Origin: Uloborus plumipes
Lineage: Eukaryota > Arthropoda > Arachnida > Araneae > Uloboridae
Direction: 5' to 3'
DNA length: 64,000 bases
Assembly (NCBI GenBank): GCA_038373865.1
Contig: JAXGGA010001015.1
Coordinates: 1 to 64,000 of the forward strand
The translations under genes were made by a program, and so were the position numbers. The notes under the pieces were generated by a model, which was not told where the DNA came from, made no database searches, and saw nothing but the letters and a program-made list of their open reading frames with translations. Positions 11,817 through 22,880 of this stretch are shown here, piece after piece; position 1 is the first letter of the stretch; every line of letters begins with the position of its first letter.

Positions 11817-12185
11817 GTTTTCGCTCCTCTGGATAAAGCTCTCTGCTCTCCACATCATAGTCGTGATCAGCATTCTTTATTTTAGCTCATACAAGTAAAG
11901 AGTTAACGTTAAACATCTTTTACTTTCTTTGCGAATGACCAAACATGGAAATGATGCGATGTCAAGCTAGCAGCGGAAGGGAGAATCTGGGGCTAGCTTC
12001 AATTTCTTGCCAAGTCTTCAAATTTGGCTCATTTTAAGCCGACTTTAAGACCCCTTATCTCGAAAACGAGGGGACGAGGGCACTTGATCTTTGGGTCAAA
12101 GACATGTCTCAGTATGCTATTTCGAATGGTACCATTTTTAACTTTTTTCATTATTACTTAAGTCGAGTACTTTCCTGGTTAGTAA
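11817..12185 (-). repeat. Right arm of the diverged inverted repeat
   Basis: Reverse-oriented partner of 9962-10340, with the outer edge GTACTTTCCTGGTTAGTA at 12168-12185. The target duplication is not discernible. Confidence 0.6.
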
Positions 12186-12564
12186 AAAAAAAATCATTTT
12201 TCAATTGTTAAAAAGCATTACCGTTTCATTTGGAAAAAAAATTATATTGAAAAAAATATTTTTCTACTCAAATATTACTGCAACACTGGCAAAAACTTTG
12301 TACATTATTTTAACCGAATTTTTTGTTTCAGTAAATTCCGTCTTTTGCTCTATGAAAGCCATTCTATCTACATTTTCCAATTTGAAGAAGATATATTTTT
12401 TCAGCTATCAATAATTGTTTAGACAATTAGTTAGATATAAAAATTATAAGATTAAACAATCTTTAAAAATTAAAACTACCTGCAAAAAATGTATTGCAAA
12501 TGCAATTAAACTGTATTTGAATTTTTGAATGGAAATCAAAGTGACTCACTTGTTTCTCTTATTA

Positions 12565-12740
12565 CAGTGAAACCTGTGTATAACGATACTGTACATAACG
12601 ATAAACCTACCTATTACGATATTTTGGTTTGGTCCCAGCCAAGTTCCCATCTACTCAATGCAAAACTGTCTATAATGATAATCTGTCTCTAACGATATTT
12701 TTTCTCTGTCCCTTGAGTATCGTTATACACAGATTTCACT

Positions 12741-12741
<1 letters not shown>
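12565..12741. mobile_element. pogo/Tigger-type MITE
   Basis: 177 bp with inverted ends CAGTGAAACCTGTGTATAAC and its near complement, flanked by TA on both sides (12563-12564, 12742-12743). CAGT...GTATAACGA termini with TA duplication are characteristic of the pogo/Tigger branch of Tc1/mariner. Noncoding. Confidence 0.9.

Positions 12742-12742
<1 letters not shown>

Positions 12743-12772
<30 letters not shown>
12743..12772. repeat. (ATT)n microsatellite
   Basis: About ten ATT units directly abutting the right end of the pogo-type MITE. Confidence 0.9.
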
Positions 12773-14264
12773 GTCAACTGAAAATTTGTAGTGGAACAGG
12801 GAAAATTTTCTTTTCAGAAGTTTGCCTTTTCTAAATTTCTATAATGATTGCAGAGGAACAAAACTAAATATTTATGTCAAGGTCAAGTCGTTTAATTTTG
12901 CCCTCTTTTCATAGTTTAGTCGTTAGAAATATACTAGATAAGCTTGAATGCGGTTTTCACTGAATGATTATATTAGGCTTGACCAAAAGGATAGGTCTGA
13001 AATTTCCATGAAACTCATTACGAAATAATAACTCAAGAAAAATAAAATGTTCGACCTCGAAATAAAATACTTTGGTTCTCATAATTATCAATCGTAAAGC
13101 CGCGTTTAGATTCTGGTTAAATCTTTTAAATTGGTTTTTTATTTAGCTTGTTAAAGAAATAGATCCAATGATTTCTTGCCCTGCTCGTCCTATTTTCTTA
13201 CTTCGAATTCTTTTGGAGAATATTTCGCTTAAAATGAATTTAATATGCAAAAACATTCATATTTTCTTTTTGAATGTCAGCACGAAGCATTTTTTCCAAT
13301 TTATTCAATACTAAATTTGTCAATTTGTGCCTGCAAACGAAGAAATTTATAAATCCGTGCATTATGAGACAAAAACGTATGAATTTGGAAATGATTGATG
13401 TTTTGAAATAGTTATTTTTTAACCATCCGAATCAATACAATCATCCCAATGTTCTAGTCTGTGAAAGTGTCATTACTAAGTTGTTAGTGGAACTGTTTAC
13501 TACTTGTGTGTTTTCCAAAATTTGAATTCAATACATTAGATATTGTGAAATTTGAGATGCTATAAGTGTTTTTAGGCATACCTAGAAATTTACATAATAG
13601 TAACGAAAATGTGTTCTATATAAAAATTGCATTAAATAAATAGGATGTTAAATTTATAGCGATACTTTTTAACAAATTAAAAAAACATATACAGATAATA
13701 TTGAATACTTTTATTCGATTGAATGAAAAAACTCAGAGGGGATACCTTTTTCTCTCTCTTTTTTTTTGTGTGTGTGCGATTTCTATTTATTTGCCCTGTT
13801 AGTTAATACTTATATGCACGAAGAGGGATAGGAACCAAAACCATTCCTCAATAAAATCAATTTAATTATGTAATTTTATGTAAATTTATGTAATTTAACT
13901 GTTTTGCAACAATCTTTTTTTTTCTTTTTCAGAATGAATCAACAATGTAGAAAAAAAGTTTTACGTATTTAATTTTGTTAAAAAATAAAGCTTCATAAAA
14001 TAATGTAAGACACAATAACTTATTTAAAGCGGTACATTAATAATCGTTTCTTTGCAATTGAGGCCCGTAGATTAGCTTGTATTTTAACTTTTAAACGGCA
14101 TTCTATATTGGAAAGCCATTATATAGTGATAGTTTCTGGTTATAATTCTGTTCATAAACAACACCAAACTTTCATGTTTAAAATAAAAATTTAATGAAAG
14201 CATTTTCGATCAAATGAGTTAACAAAAGAAACATAAGTTAATGAAACGAATATAAATTTCAATA
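12773..14264. other. AT-rich stretch without recognisable gene
   Basis: No supported gene or transposon end. It includes an extended half-site TCAAGGTCA (12877-12885) of the type bound by orphan nuclear receptors, but one such 9-mer is expected about every hundred kb by chance. Confidence 0.4.
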
Positions 14265-14270
14265 TTTATT
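14265..14270 (-). terminator. Poly(A) signal AATAAA
   Basis: AATAAA on the minus strand, 64 bases beyond the stop codon of the candidate terminal exon at 14334-14474. The spacing fits a short 3' UTR. In AT-rich DNA the hexamer alone means little; its position relative to the exon is the argument. Confidence 0.4.
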
Positions 14271-14333
14271 ACACATGCTATGTACATTGATTCGATAAAC
14301 TTTTTGTATTAACATAAACTTTGTACAAAAATT

Positions 14334-14474
14334 TCATACGCTTTCAATGATCTTTAATTCTCGTTTCCACATTTCAACACTTACTTGTCGTGATTTGGAA
14401 GCAAAATGACTAAGTAAATGTTCACCGTTGGCTGAAACAATAGGGTTGCCATCTTTTCCAAAAGTTCGTGGAAC
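14334..14474 (-). CDS. Candidate terminal exon of an unidentified gene
   Basis: An open frame of 46 codons ending in TGA, with ordinary soluble-protein composition (starts VPRTFGKDGNPIVSANGEHL and ends MWKRELKIIESV). It is directly preceded on the minus strand by a pyrimidine-rich tract ending GTCTAGTGCAG, a plausible splice acceptor, and followed by AATAAA. I do not recognise the protein family. The frame is also open for some 20 codons upstream of the acceptor, so the exon start is uncertain. No upstream exon was found between here and the seven-up exon. Alternatives are a pseudogene fragment or a chance frame. Confidence 0.4.
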   Translation of the reverse strand, partial: VPRTFGKDGNPIVSANGEHLLSHFASKSRQVSVEMWKRELKIIESV

Positions 14475-15398
14475 CTGCACTAGACAGCAGTAAAACAAAC
14501 TGGTTTTTGCACACGAGCCCTGTTTAATTTATATCACACAGCAATTGAACGTTATGAGTTTAATGGTGCACCATTTTTAATTTAAAATAATTATTTGCAG
14601 CTTAAGCTGAGTTGCACATTAATACCACAGAGCAAACATCTAGTAGAGAGAGCTTAGGCTTGTTATTTCAGCCGCCAATGTAGGTTTTTGTTAAGCGTCA
14701 CGTGATATTTGTCTCGCCAGCGAATAGTGTGTCGCGTTTTTGGCGAGAAAAGTTTTGAATTGTTTAGGATCACAAAATTGAACCAATGATCGCCAATGAA
14801 ATATCGTGCCAAGGATTGTGAAGACACGTGACAATGAAGAAAAGTGATTTCCGAAAGGGTTCTCCTCTCTACTAGAATATTTTCTCTAAGATTAGTATGC
14901 ATTGACCCTTTGTTCTAAAACAGACATCAACAATAGCCAGATGTCTATTGTAGAGCATAGTAGTTAAGACATTTTTATTGAAAGACATACATTTTTGTGA
15001 TGAATATAAGAATTAAAAAGCATAATCTTTCTCAATAACAAACTAAAACGACACCAATTTGAAAAGAAATAACTATCGTATTCAGAAGTTATACTTATCA
15101 TGGTCTAGAAGTTTGACCTTTCGTCCTTTACTAATTTTGAAAAAGCAATATCATTAAGGTGCAATAGTAAATTTGGATATTAACTTTCTGTTCATGGGCG
15201 ATAAAGTGCACTATGCATCAAAAAGAAAACTTTCCAGGAGATATGTTTAAAGTTTTATTTCTGTATTATTTATTCACTGGATTGTCCTTTAAGGTATTTT
15301 GAAATGAAAATGTATTTATTTAATCTTCATGATCGCGTTTTTTTAAATGAAAATTTCTTAATTTATTGCTTCGAAAAAAAAAAAAAAACCTACACAGA
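14475..15398. other. Noncoding stretch, nothing identified
   Basis: The minus-strand open frame at 14663-14902 has no recognisable motif. Two CACGTG-containing strings (about 14698 and 14824) lie in roughly complementary context and may be an old inverted repeat. Nothing else is supported. Confidence 0.35.
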
Positions 15399-15475
15399 AA
15401 CAGATAATTTAACCAGATAATATAAACAGATTATTTAAACAGGTAATATAAACAGATAATTTAAACAGATAATAT
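15399..15475. repeat. Minisatellite of AACAGATAATTT / AACAGATAATAT units
   Basis: Five to six tandem units of 13-14 bp alternating between two variants, giving a higher-order unit of about 27 bp. It directly adjoins the inverted-repeat element at 15485. Confidence 0.75.
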
Positions 15476-15484
15476 TTTGTATAT

Positions 15485-15687
15485 AATTCAACTTCGCAGA
15501 GATGGCCTATGACTCCTCCTTTTTTCAGGATTGTCCATTTTTAGGAAGGGGTGATACGCAGATGAAAATTGAGGAATGGGATTCACAATGGATGGGAGAA
15601 TTTGAATGGGTAGAAATTGTACCATTTTAAGGAATGGACTCGTTTTCTCATTTGATTGACACCGGCCATCTCGTCGCGGTTGAATTA
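15485..15687. mobile_element. Short TIR element (MITE)
   Basis: About 200 bp with inverted ends ATTCAACTTCGCAGAGATGG and (complement) ATTCAACCGCGACGAGATGG. Both flanks read TATA, compatible with a TA or TATA duplication. No second copy in the window and no protein. Confidence 0.6.
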
Positions 15688-16577
15688 TAAATGAAATTAG
15701 CATCTTTTATTTAGGTGCATAAAAATTTAATGATAGTATCTGAAAATTGTACTTTTCAAAAGCAGCACCAGCAAGCAGAAATCGAACTCTAAAATAAATA
15801 ATGAAACATAAACAAGACTCGTACTGTACATCCAGCATAAATCACAAAATTGAGCAGCATACCTCTGGTTAACTGTTCGACTTTTGTCAAGAAGAGCACA
15901 TTGTATTTTTAATTGAGATCACTTCGGAGGTACGAAAAACCGCTGAAACCATAGCTCTCCTTTCGCGTTAAACACTATTTTGTCAAGGAATAAATTTATG
16001 AGAAACAATATTTGTCTATTACATTTTAAAAACCTCCAATACTGGCCGACCAGTCATGAGTAGTATTGATTGTACTATGACCGACAGAATACAAACGCGA
16101 CATACATCTTTAAAGATGCCGTTTAAAAATACAGTCGATCGTCAAAAAAAAAAAAAAAAAAAAACGCTCTAATTCGGATTATAGGTAGTTCACATTTTCG
16201 AAAGTAAAAAAAATACCATTTAGGAAAATAATACGCCATATAATCAAATGAAATGGTAAAAAATATGCATGTACATAACATAGATTACACCACATAATAC
16301 TACAGCGTGTAAATAAATTTTTTGAACAAAATGCAACATAAAATCAATCATTGCTTACTGAATATAAAAGAAAATTTATTAAAATGTTATAGGAGTACGT
16401 TCGGATTTTTGACGGTTGACTGTGTGGATGTTATAAAATTTCAAATAATTTTAGTGTCGGTACCGTTCAACTCACACTGTACAGATTGATACTGTATTAC
16501 CAATGTTAGAAATACGTTTTTTCCTGCATATGCAGTTAGTTACCAAATTAATGTGGATAGTCACACGCTGTCCTAAT
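15688..16577. other. AT-rich stretch without recognisable gene
   Basis: Nothing supported. It contains an A-tract of about 19 bases (16146-16164). Confidence 0.4.
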
Positions 16578-16585
16578 TTGACCTG

Positions 16586-16864
16586 CAAGGGCGGATTCAG
16601 AAATGCTCCAAGGGACGGGCGATTGATTCTTTTTTCTTACTTGCCCATTTTTTTCACCATGCTTCCTTGTCAGCACATGTTGATTACAAATGTTTTGGTC
16701 TTCCATTTCGAAAAATTTCCAGATCAGAGCCCCGAATCCCCACCCTTTCCCTTAATATCACCAAACATCAACTGAAATTGCCTTTCTTGAACTTCAAAAT
16801 CTAAATATTGCTGGAGAAGAGTCCCTCAAGGGAGGGGCGATCGCCCCCCATCGCCCCTCCCTTG
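16586..16864. mobile_element. hAT-type MITE, CAAGGGCGGAT family copy 1
   Basis: 279 bp starting CAAGGGCGGATTCAG, flanked by an exact 8-bp duplication TTGACCTG (16578-16585 and 16865-16872). Same family and orientation as 31457-31710; a third, shorter member lies at 20077-20282. The right end is rearranged, with a C/G-rich hairpin GAGGGGCGATCG/CGATCGCCCC-like segment. Noncoding. Confidence 0.85.
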
Positions 16865-17257
16865 TTGACCTGTCAGGCAATCTGACGCAATCATAAGTAC
16901 AATCGAACCTGCTTGTTGGAATATGGGTTTAAAAAAAAAAGCATATTGCTTGATGGAATGAAATTTTCGAACCGTTGCAATGTGCTTTTCATTTTTACTA
17001 GATAAAAGAATATCCCGCTTATTAGCATAATTTTTTGTGAAAAATTGGCTATTTCGTTGAGAGGGCTCCACTGTAGTTTTAATCATGATAGATTGTATTC
17101 CGTGTGCTAATTAGTTTTCTTTTACGTTAATTGCATTTTACTGTTTACACTAGGTGTCAATTAACTTGAAATAATTTCTTTCATTTCAGTGACATTAATA
17201 TGAAGCATCTAGAAGCACAAGGGGGGGATGGGGGTATAAAACATTGGAGATAACCAG

Positions 17258-17669
17258 CAGGGGTGCCCCCCCCCAAGCTCAATGGCGCAACCCCCCCCCC
17301 CCCATTTTTCACAACCCTCTTTTCATTTTTATTTTTACCCCTCTTTTTTATTTTATTTATTTTTTTAAATATTTATTTTTTTAAAATTATAACTATTATT
17401 TTTTTAAATGTACTAATTATGCGCAGGATATAATCGCTTTTTTCCCTTTCCAGACATTCCAAACACATACAACATATACAAAAAAAAATAAATAAAAAAT
17501 AAATAATAATAAAGAAATAATTTAAATTAAAAAACTTAATTAATGAATAGTTTAAATTAAAAAAATCAGTAAATAATATAAATAAACAAATAAATTAGAT
17601 TAAAAAAATCCCCCCCAAAAATTTTGATGGCACAACGTGCGCCATAATCCCCCCTTGTGGGCACCCCTG
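17258..17669 (-). mobile_element. hAT-type MITE, CAGGGGTGCCC family copy 1
   Basis: 412 bp with ends CAGGGGTGCCC and GGGCACCCCTG, flanked by an exact 8-bp duplication ATAACCAG (17250-17257, 17670-17677). Interior is almost pure A/T between C/G-rich ends. A second copy in opposite orientation is at 33783-34311. Confidence 0.9.
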
Positions 17670-17677
17670 ATAACCAG

Positions 17678-18189
17678 TACAAATGTTTGGAAAAAACTCT
17701 GATCTGTTTTGTGGAAATTAATGTAAATATATTCTAAAGAGGCGTTGCTTTACAGCATTAATTTTGAAAAACTTTTCACTGAAAGCGCACCTGCGTGTGT
17801 ATGAGGAGAGGAGAGGGGCTACAACGATTTACTGTAAATTTTCTGTGTCACTGACATCCTATGCTTCTCATTGTGTCCTATGTCAATTCATGCCATTTGG
17901 TGAATGTCCGCATTAATTTGACAACTCAGTGTAAGGCAATGCCACGGTGAGAGGTTGCACAAAATGTCCTACAAAGACTCCAAAATGTTATTATTCTTGT
18001 TTCTTTGAGTGAATTTTATAAAGAACATGGACTCTACTTCTGTGTCATACAGTAAAATTTTGAATTCTTCCATAAACAATGTTTAAACAATTTTTTTGCA
18101 CAGTAATGAACGTCTTTCGTGAAATTCGTCCGTTACAGAGCGTAAAATAAGTTTACTGTTTCGGGAAATATATTCAAAGTTTAATTGCA
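17678..18189. other. Unique noncoding DNA downstream of seven-up
   Basis: Higher sequence complexity than most of the window, no open frame of note. It could belong to a long seven-up 3' UTR interrupted by the transposon at 18198-18882, but the poly(A) site was not located. Confidence 0.3.
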
Positions 18190-18197
18190 CACTATAG

Positions 18198-18882
18198 CAG
18201 AGCATTTTTTAACATAGGGACTAGGCGACACTAATGTCGCCTAGTGAAGAAAATTTGTCGCCTAGAAAATGCAAAACAGAGTCACTGGGCGACATTGTAA
18301 AATCCAACATTTGGTCACTCCTAGTTTTCGTAAACGGAATTCTTTCTTTCTCTTAAGGAAAAGGATATAAAATGTAAAATAAATAAACAACAAGCAAAAG
18401 TTTTACTAAACAGCACAAGAGTTACTGAATATTGCATTCTTTTAGAATTGGCCATGAAACTTCAAGAGACCGGGTTAGTATTTGCTCTATTCGTGATTAT
18501 CTATAGTGGTTCTTTTTTATACGTAGTACAGTGTTTTATTAATTTATTTATATTTTTCATAATTCTTTGCACAGTTTTTTTTTTTTTTTGTACTTCTTGC
18601 AAAAAATTACAAGAAAAGAGTAACACATGTGCATTCCTTTAACTTATCCCGCCAGAAAAGAAAAAAAAGTTTTATTTTGTTACATCTTTTTAGATTGAAT
18701 ATAATTTTAAATATTGGGTAAAATTTTCCAATTTTTTTTTGAAATATTATTTAAAATATTAATTTTTTTTTTGTAAATTTTCTTAAATCTATTTTGGGTT
18801 TTTCCTCCCCCCCCCCCAGACACATTTAATGACAGACAACCGCCCCTTGTCACCCAGTGAAAAATCCTTAAAAAATGCTCTG
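18198..18882. mobile_element. hAT-type element, CAGAGCATTTTTTAA ends
   Basis: 685 bp with inverted ends CAGAGCATTTTTTAA, flanked by a perfect 8-bp duplication CACTATAG (18190-18197, 18883-18890). Near the left end is a short inverted repeat built on GGCGACA/TGTCGCC with CTAGGCGACA strings (about 18223-18262). It lies only 320 bp beyond the seven-up stop codon and holds AATAAA hexamers on the minus strand (for example about 18671-18676), so it could supply the gene's poly(A) site. No protein. Confidence 0.85.
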
Positions 18883-18890
18883 CACTATAG

Positions 18891-19202
18891 TCCCAGAGAC
18901 TATGTTCTACATAAAGATCATTCAATGAAGCAAGAAAGAGTAACACTCGGTGTTTGCAGGGTGGTCTGTGCAACAAACTATTAATGCGCTGCAGTTTTCA
19001 AAAACTTTCCAACCGCACCAGTAAAGAGCTATGTCCACCGGCACCCCAATGTACCCTATGACCAAAAGTCGAACAGCCCCGCTCTACACTCTCTGCCCAT
19101 CAGTCTCGGCAGGAACATTGGAATGTCTCACAACGAGCGACCGACCAGTGGCGGTCAACGCCACTGAAGAGGATGATGAGGAAGGTTGATCTCAGTCCCG
19201 TG
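18891..19202 (-). other. Proximal 3' UTR of seven-up (inferred)
   Basis: GC-richer, unique sequence immediately after the stop codon on the minus strand. It has no open frame continuing the protein. Assigned as UTR from position alone; its far end is unknown. Confidence 0.5.
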
Positions 19203-19477
19203 TCACTGGAGGGGCATGTATGGCCAATTGAAAGAACTACCGCTCAGGAGCATGTCCCTGATGAGCGTCTCTATGGGCGTCTTGCCCACCAGCCTCACGA
19301 AAAAGAGCTGTTCTATGACTTGGGAGGAGACAGTCCTGAGGGAGGGCAGCCTCAGCAAGAGTTTGCCGAACCGCGTGGGCTGGTTGGGGTACTGGGTACG
19401 ACAGTACTCCTCCAGGGCACACTGAGATTTCTCCTGAAGGCTCTCGATGTACACCACGTCCGATAGGCCACAGGCAT
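19203..19477 (-). CDS. svp: Terminal coding exon of COUP-TF nuclear receptor (seven-up)
   Basis: Encodes about 91 residues, the C-terminal part of the ligand-binding domain of the NR2F / seven-up orphan nuclear receptor, a nuclear transcription factor that binds repeats of AGGTCA and often represses. Visible blocks in order: [22 protein letters not shown], the near-invariant [20 protein letters not shown], the heterodimer-surface region [17 protein letters not shown], and the AF-2 helix region LIRDMLLSG, ending [10 protein letters not shown] then TGA at 19203-19205. The residues YCRTQ and RTVSSQV match the arthropod form rather than vertebrate COUP-TF. Upstream is a good acceptor CTTCTCTTGCAG at 19478-19489; the exon opens at phase 1 (second base of an Asp codon), the known intron position before ACGLSD. 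An ATG at 19455-19457 is internal. Earlier exons should lie at higher coordinates but none was recognised up to 64000. Confidence 0.96.
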
Positions 19478-19599
19478 CTGCAAGAGAAGACGTATGTTTA
19501 CTATCATGAAAAAGAAAAAAAAAAATTATAACAAGTACATGGTAAAATTTTTTTTTGATTAAAATTAGAATAAACTAATAACACCATGCAATACAATAC

Positions 19600-20060
19600 C
19601 AACAGGTTTATTCCATTCATAGACTGTACCGTTCCAAGTGCGGTCGCTCGCTAGTGTTCTAATTTCAGATCAGCTACCAGTTTTTTGGCTCTCCTTAGCT
19701 CTACAAGAGGGTTTTTACCCCCAGCACGTTAGAATCCCTATTCCATGCTGACGAGTGCCAAAAAGCACGAAGCTGCAGTCCATGTATAGAATGAACGAGT
19801 TGGTGGTGTATTACATGTTTCTGCCTCAGCCCTGGCTTTGGGGCTGTTACTTACTGCTAATAACACTGGTCTATAAAAAAACAAAGAAAACACCTTTTTT
19901 TCTGTTAAATGGAGAAAATATCTGATCTTTGGGTAAAGTGATACGCTGAATTTAAATATGCAAACAGTTTTTTTTTTTTCCCCATCATTCACAGATTTTT
20001 CGCAACGTTCGACTGAGGTTTGAAAGAAATTTGCGCGTATTCACATGCATGCTTTTTTCT
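19600..20060. other. Unassigned, moderately GC-rich stretch
   Basis: Contains a block around 19620-19870 with higher complexity, including CTGCCTCAGCCCTGGCTTTG. It may be a fragment of an interspersed repeat, but no ends or second copy were found in the window. The open frame on the minus strand (19738-19992) shows no motif. Confidence 0.25.
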
Positions 20061-20076
20061 AAAAAATGATCAAAAC

Positions 20077-20282
20077 CAAGTGCGGATCCAGAGAAGGGGT
20101 CATGGGGGTCATGACCACCCCCATTTACCAACCAAATATAGCAAAAAATTGCATTTTAGGGACTTATATTACGAAAAAAATGCCAAAAGCCCCGATTTTA
20201 GCACAAAAATTGCACTTTGACCTCCGCCTTTCCGAAAATGCCCCCCCCCCCTCTCCTTAACAAGAAGCTGGATCCGCCCTTG
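20077..20282. mobile_element. hAT-type MITE, CAAGGGCGGAT family, short member
   Basis: 206 bp with left end CAAGTGCGGATCCAG and right end CTGGATCCGCCCTTG, flanked by an exact 8-bp duplication ATCAAAAC (20069-20076, 20283-20290). Ends match the 16586 and 31457 elements, but the interior differs. Noncoding. Confidence 0.9.
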
Positions 20283-20290
20283 ATCAAAAC

Positions 20291-22249
20291 CATAGCTATG
20301 GTTCATTTCTTTCTGTACTTGATACCAGGACCATCCGTCTCCAGAGTCTAGCATTTATCAACAAGAAAATAACACATTAAAATTTCTTACATGTCGAAAA
20401 AAAAAAAAAAAGAAATAGAAAGAATTTAGGGGAAAGTAGGCTAAAAAGCGCTAAACCTGATCACATTTCCCACGGTCCATCTTCGAATTCTCACATCTTT
20501 TGAAGCGTGTATGCAAATTGAAAAGGAACTGAAAATAGTAATGACGATTCAGAAAATCATACACAAGGTAACACACAAGGTCTGCCGATAATTGCCAAAC
20601 AAAAACACAGAGCAGCGGAACAGGTTCTCTTTCAATAACACATGTCAATCAGCACAAAAGAGAACGTACCTTGCATCTCGGAATGGAATCTTTTAAAATA
20701 ATAAAATTACCTTTCACGTCAAGCATTTCTGATCGTTATTATTCGGTTCTGGATTCGGTTTTTCTAATTATTGTTGGCAATAAATTTATTTTTAGCGGTG
20801 ACGTTAGCTATTTTTCATGCTGTTCTTTTCTTTTCTTTTTTTAGCGGAAATCTAAGATCTTTTGTTTATTATTTTTTTTAAATCTCATTTCTCCTTGAAG
20901 AACATCGGCCAGTAGCAGTTTTTTTCTCGCAATAACATTCTCATTTGTTAATTAGGGTTATAATTATTTGTTTCGTTTGATTTCTGGCAAAGTTTTCTGA
21001 TGAACTGATAACGCTACTTATTAAATCTAATATGCGTTTTTCCAAAAAAATAAGAGTAAAAACACATAATGAGGAAGCTTTGATAAATAATATATTAAGG
21101 AACATCTTGACTGATAATTAGCAATTATAATTGCCGTAATTCCTAATTAAGAATACTTTCTCTCATTTCATGTTTATTAATGTTGCTTAATTGATCAGCT
21201 TCTACTATGCATTAGGAAACTAGTAACACAGACACAAATGATAGAGCATCCGTACACAATGCTTCATTTATCGTCGGTTTGCGCAACTCGATTTGATGGT
21301 GTCTTAAACAGCATTCAAAAAAGAGAAAAAAGAAAATATTTCCTGCAAAAACTAATCATATTGAATGCTTTTGCGAGTTAAATAACTAATTGGTATGAAA
21401 CTTATTAGTTGTAGATGCTAGAAAAGAGATCGGCCTTTCTTTAATTTATAATTAAACGCTTTTTTTTTTTTTCCAATTCTATAAAAACAATGAATTTCAA
21501 TTCAGTGTCAAAGAAATTTTGACCAACGTGTTGAATTGAACCTACGTTGAATTTCAATGGCACATAATAGCAGTGTAAAATAGCTGTACAAACTAGAAAT
21601 TTTCGGATTTGATGGAAGCAATGTGTCTGTAAGCCTAGACGTATTGACTTTGCACTACCAGGAAAGTTTTTATGGAAAATTCGTTTGGAAACAGAAACCT
21701 CAAAGAGAAACCAAGTTGGTAGGCTTGGAAGAGTGGTGGATTTACCATGTCACAACTGCGACGGTTTTTGCAGTGCATTAGCGCCTCGAATGGGATTTAA
21801 ACTCGAATGGGATTCGGGGCAAATGCATTGCCCCGAAGTGTGTAAACCCGTCACTGATCAACTTTCACAACCTTGAGTTCGTTGCTAAATTTTTCTCACA
21901 AATAATCATAGAAAAAATGCACTACATGCGAATTTAAATTATAATTATTTTTATCATTGCTTAGTTATTTTCCGTCAAGAACAACTGCATACAACTCAAG
22001 GCTGTGAAAATTCGATTTTTGGAACTAACTCCTTGATATGGAAGAGATATTCTCTTATTCTGAAATATGTATGTCAGTACTTTGCTTTTCTTTTGGAACA
22101 TACAAAGTAATCATTTTGAACAAATTGAAGCAATAATACTCTACAAATTGGCGTTTCATGCCAAGGCATAACACACACATCTTGGTGTAATAGCAATTAT
22201 ACGCGGAACTGAAAAACACATTTCGCCTAACGTCTTCTCTTTCCAAAAG
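20291..22249. other. Intronic AT-rich DNA with TAATTA-type sites
   Basis: No gene or transposon end supported. Between about 20755 and 21390 there are many TAATTA/ATTA strings (for example TGATAATTAGCAATTATAAT at 21111-21130), the core of homeodomain sites, though such cores are frequent in AT-rich DNA. A less AT-rich patch lies at about 21600-21880. Confidence 0.3.
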
Positions 22250-22880
22250 ATCTGTCTCAAATGTGCCGAATTCGCGAATAATTACAACCAGATACGCTTC
22301 GTTTAAATATTTATTGCACAATGCATTTTCGTTAAGCTCCCCAGAGGGGATTGGAAATTTTCTGGGAAGAATTTGGAATCCCCCATTCACACACACACTT
22401 ATATAAGTGACCGAACTACTAAAGTAACCGAAACATTTATTTCAGAACAGTTTCCTCATTTGATGAGGCAGATAAATGTTTACTCTAGCCTGCCTTCCTA
22501 TCATTGTAAAACTATTTGGAACCTCTTAATTGCCGCCATCACTTAGACTCGACTATCAGACATCTTCATCTTCGGAATATTAAGCGCTTCATGGTACTTT
22601 CGCAACATTTTCGATGACTGTACACAAACAGACATGCCCATTTAAGCATCACCGGTCTTCGGAAGAAATCCGTGACAGGTTGTTCAAGCCTTCGACCAGT
22701 CCGATAATAATATTCGTGCAGGAAAAACGTAACGCACTGAGAATTTTAATTCGTTCTTTCATCTAATGTTACCATCTATATGGTAATGCCATCGCGTAGA
22801 ACGTGGCTCAACGTGTGCCGGCCCACCCCCCTTTCTTCCCTTGAGTGGCAAGCACAGGTGTGCTTTCCTAAAGATACCCC
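22250..22880. other. Unique, higher-complexity patch; candidate enhancer
   Basis: Over 600 bp with few homopolymers, regular CpGs and no inverted ends or repeats, in contrast to its surroundings. It includes a forkhead-type core TGTTTAC (22477-22483). No convincing coding frame; the minus-strand frame 22055-22396 has no motif. It could be conserved noncoding DNA of the seven-up locus, or an unrecognised exon. Confidence 0.3.

Noticed and set aside
12877..12885. TCAAGGTCA (and CCAAGGTCA near 23092) as nuclear-receptor sites
   Set aside because: Nine-base matches are expected about once or less per 100 kb by chance, and nothing in their context supports them.
19173..19466. Plus-strand and alternative-frame open frames over the seven-up exon
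   Set aside because: Shadows of the nuclear receptor frame, whose protein is unmistakable.
20755..21390. TAATTA-rich stretch as a homeodomain enhancer
   Set aside because: Such cores are common in AT-rich DNA; no stronger evidence.
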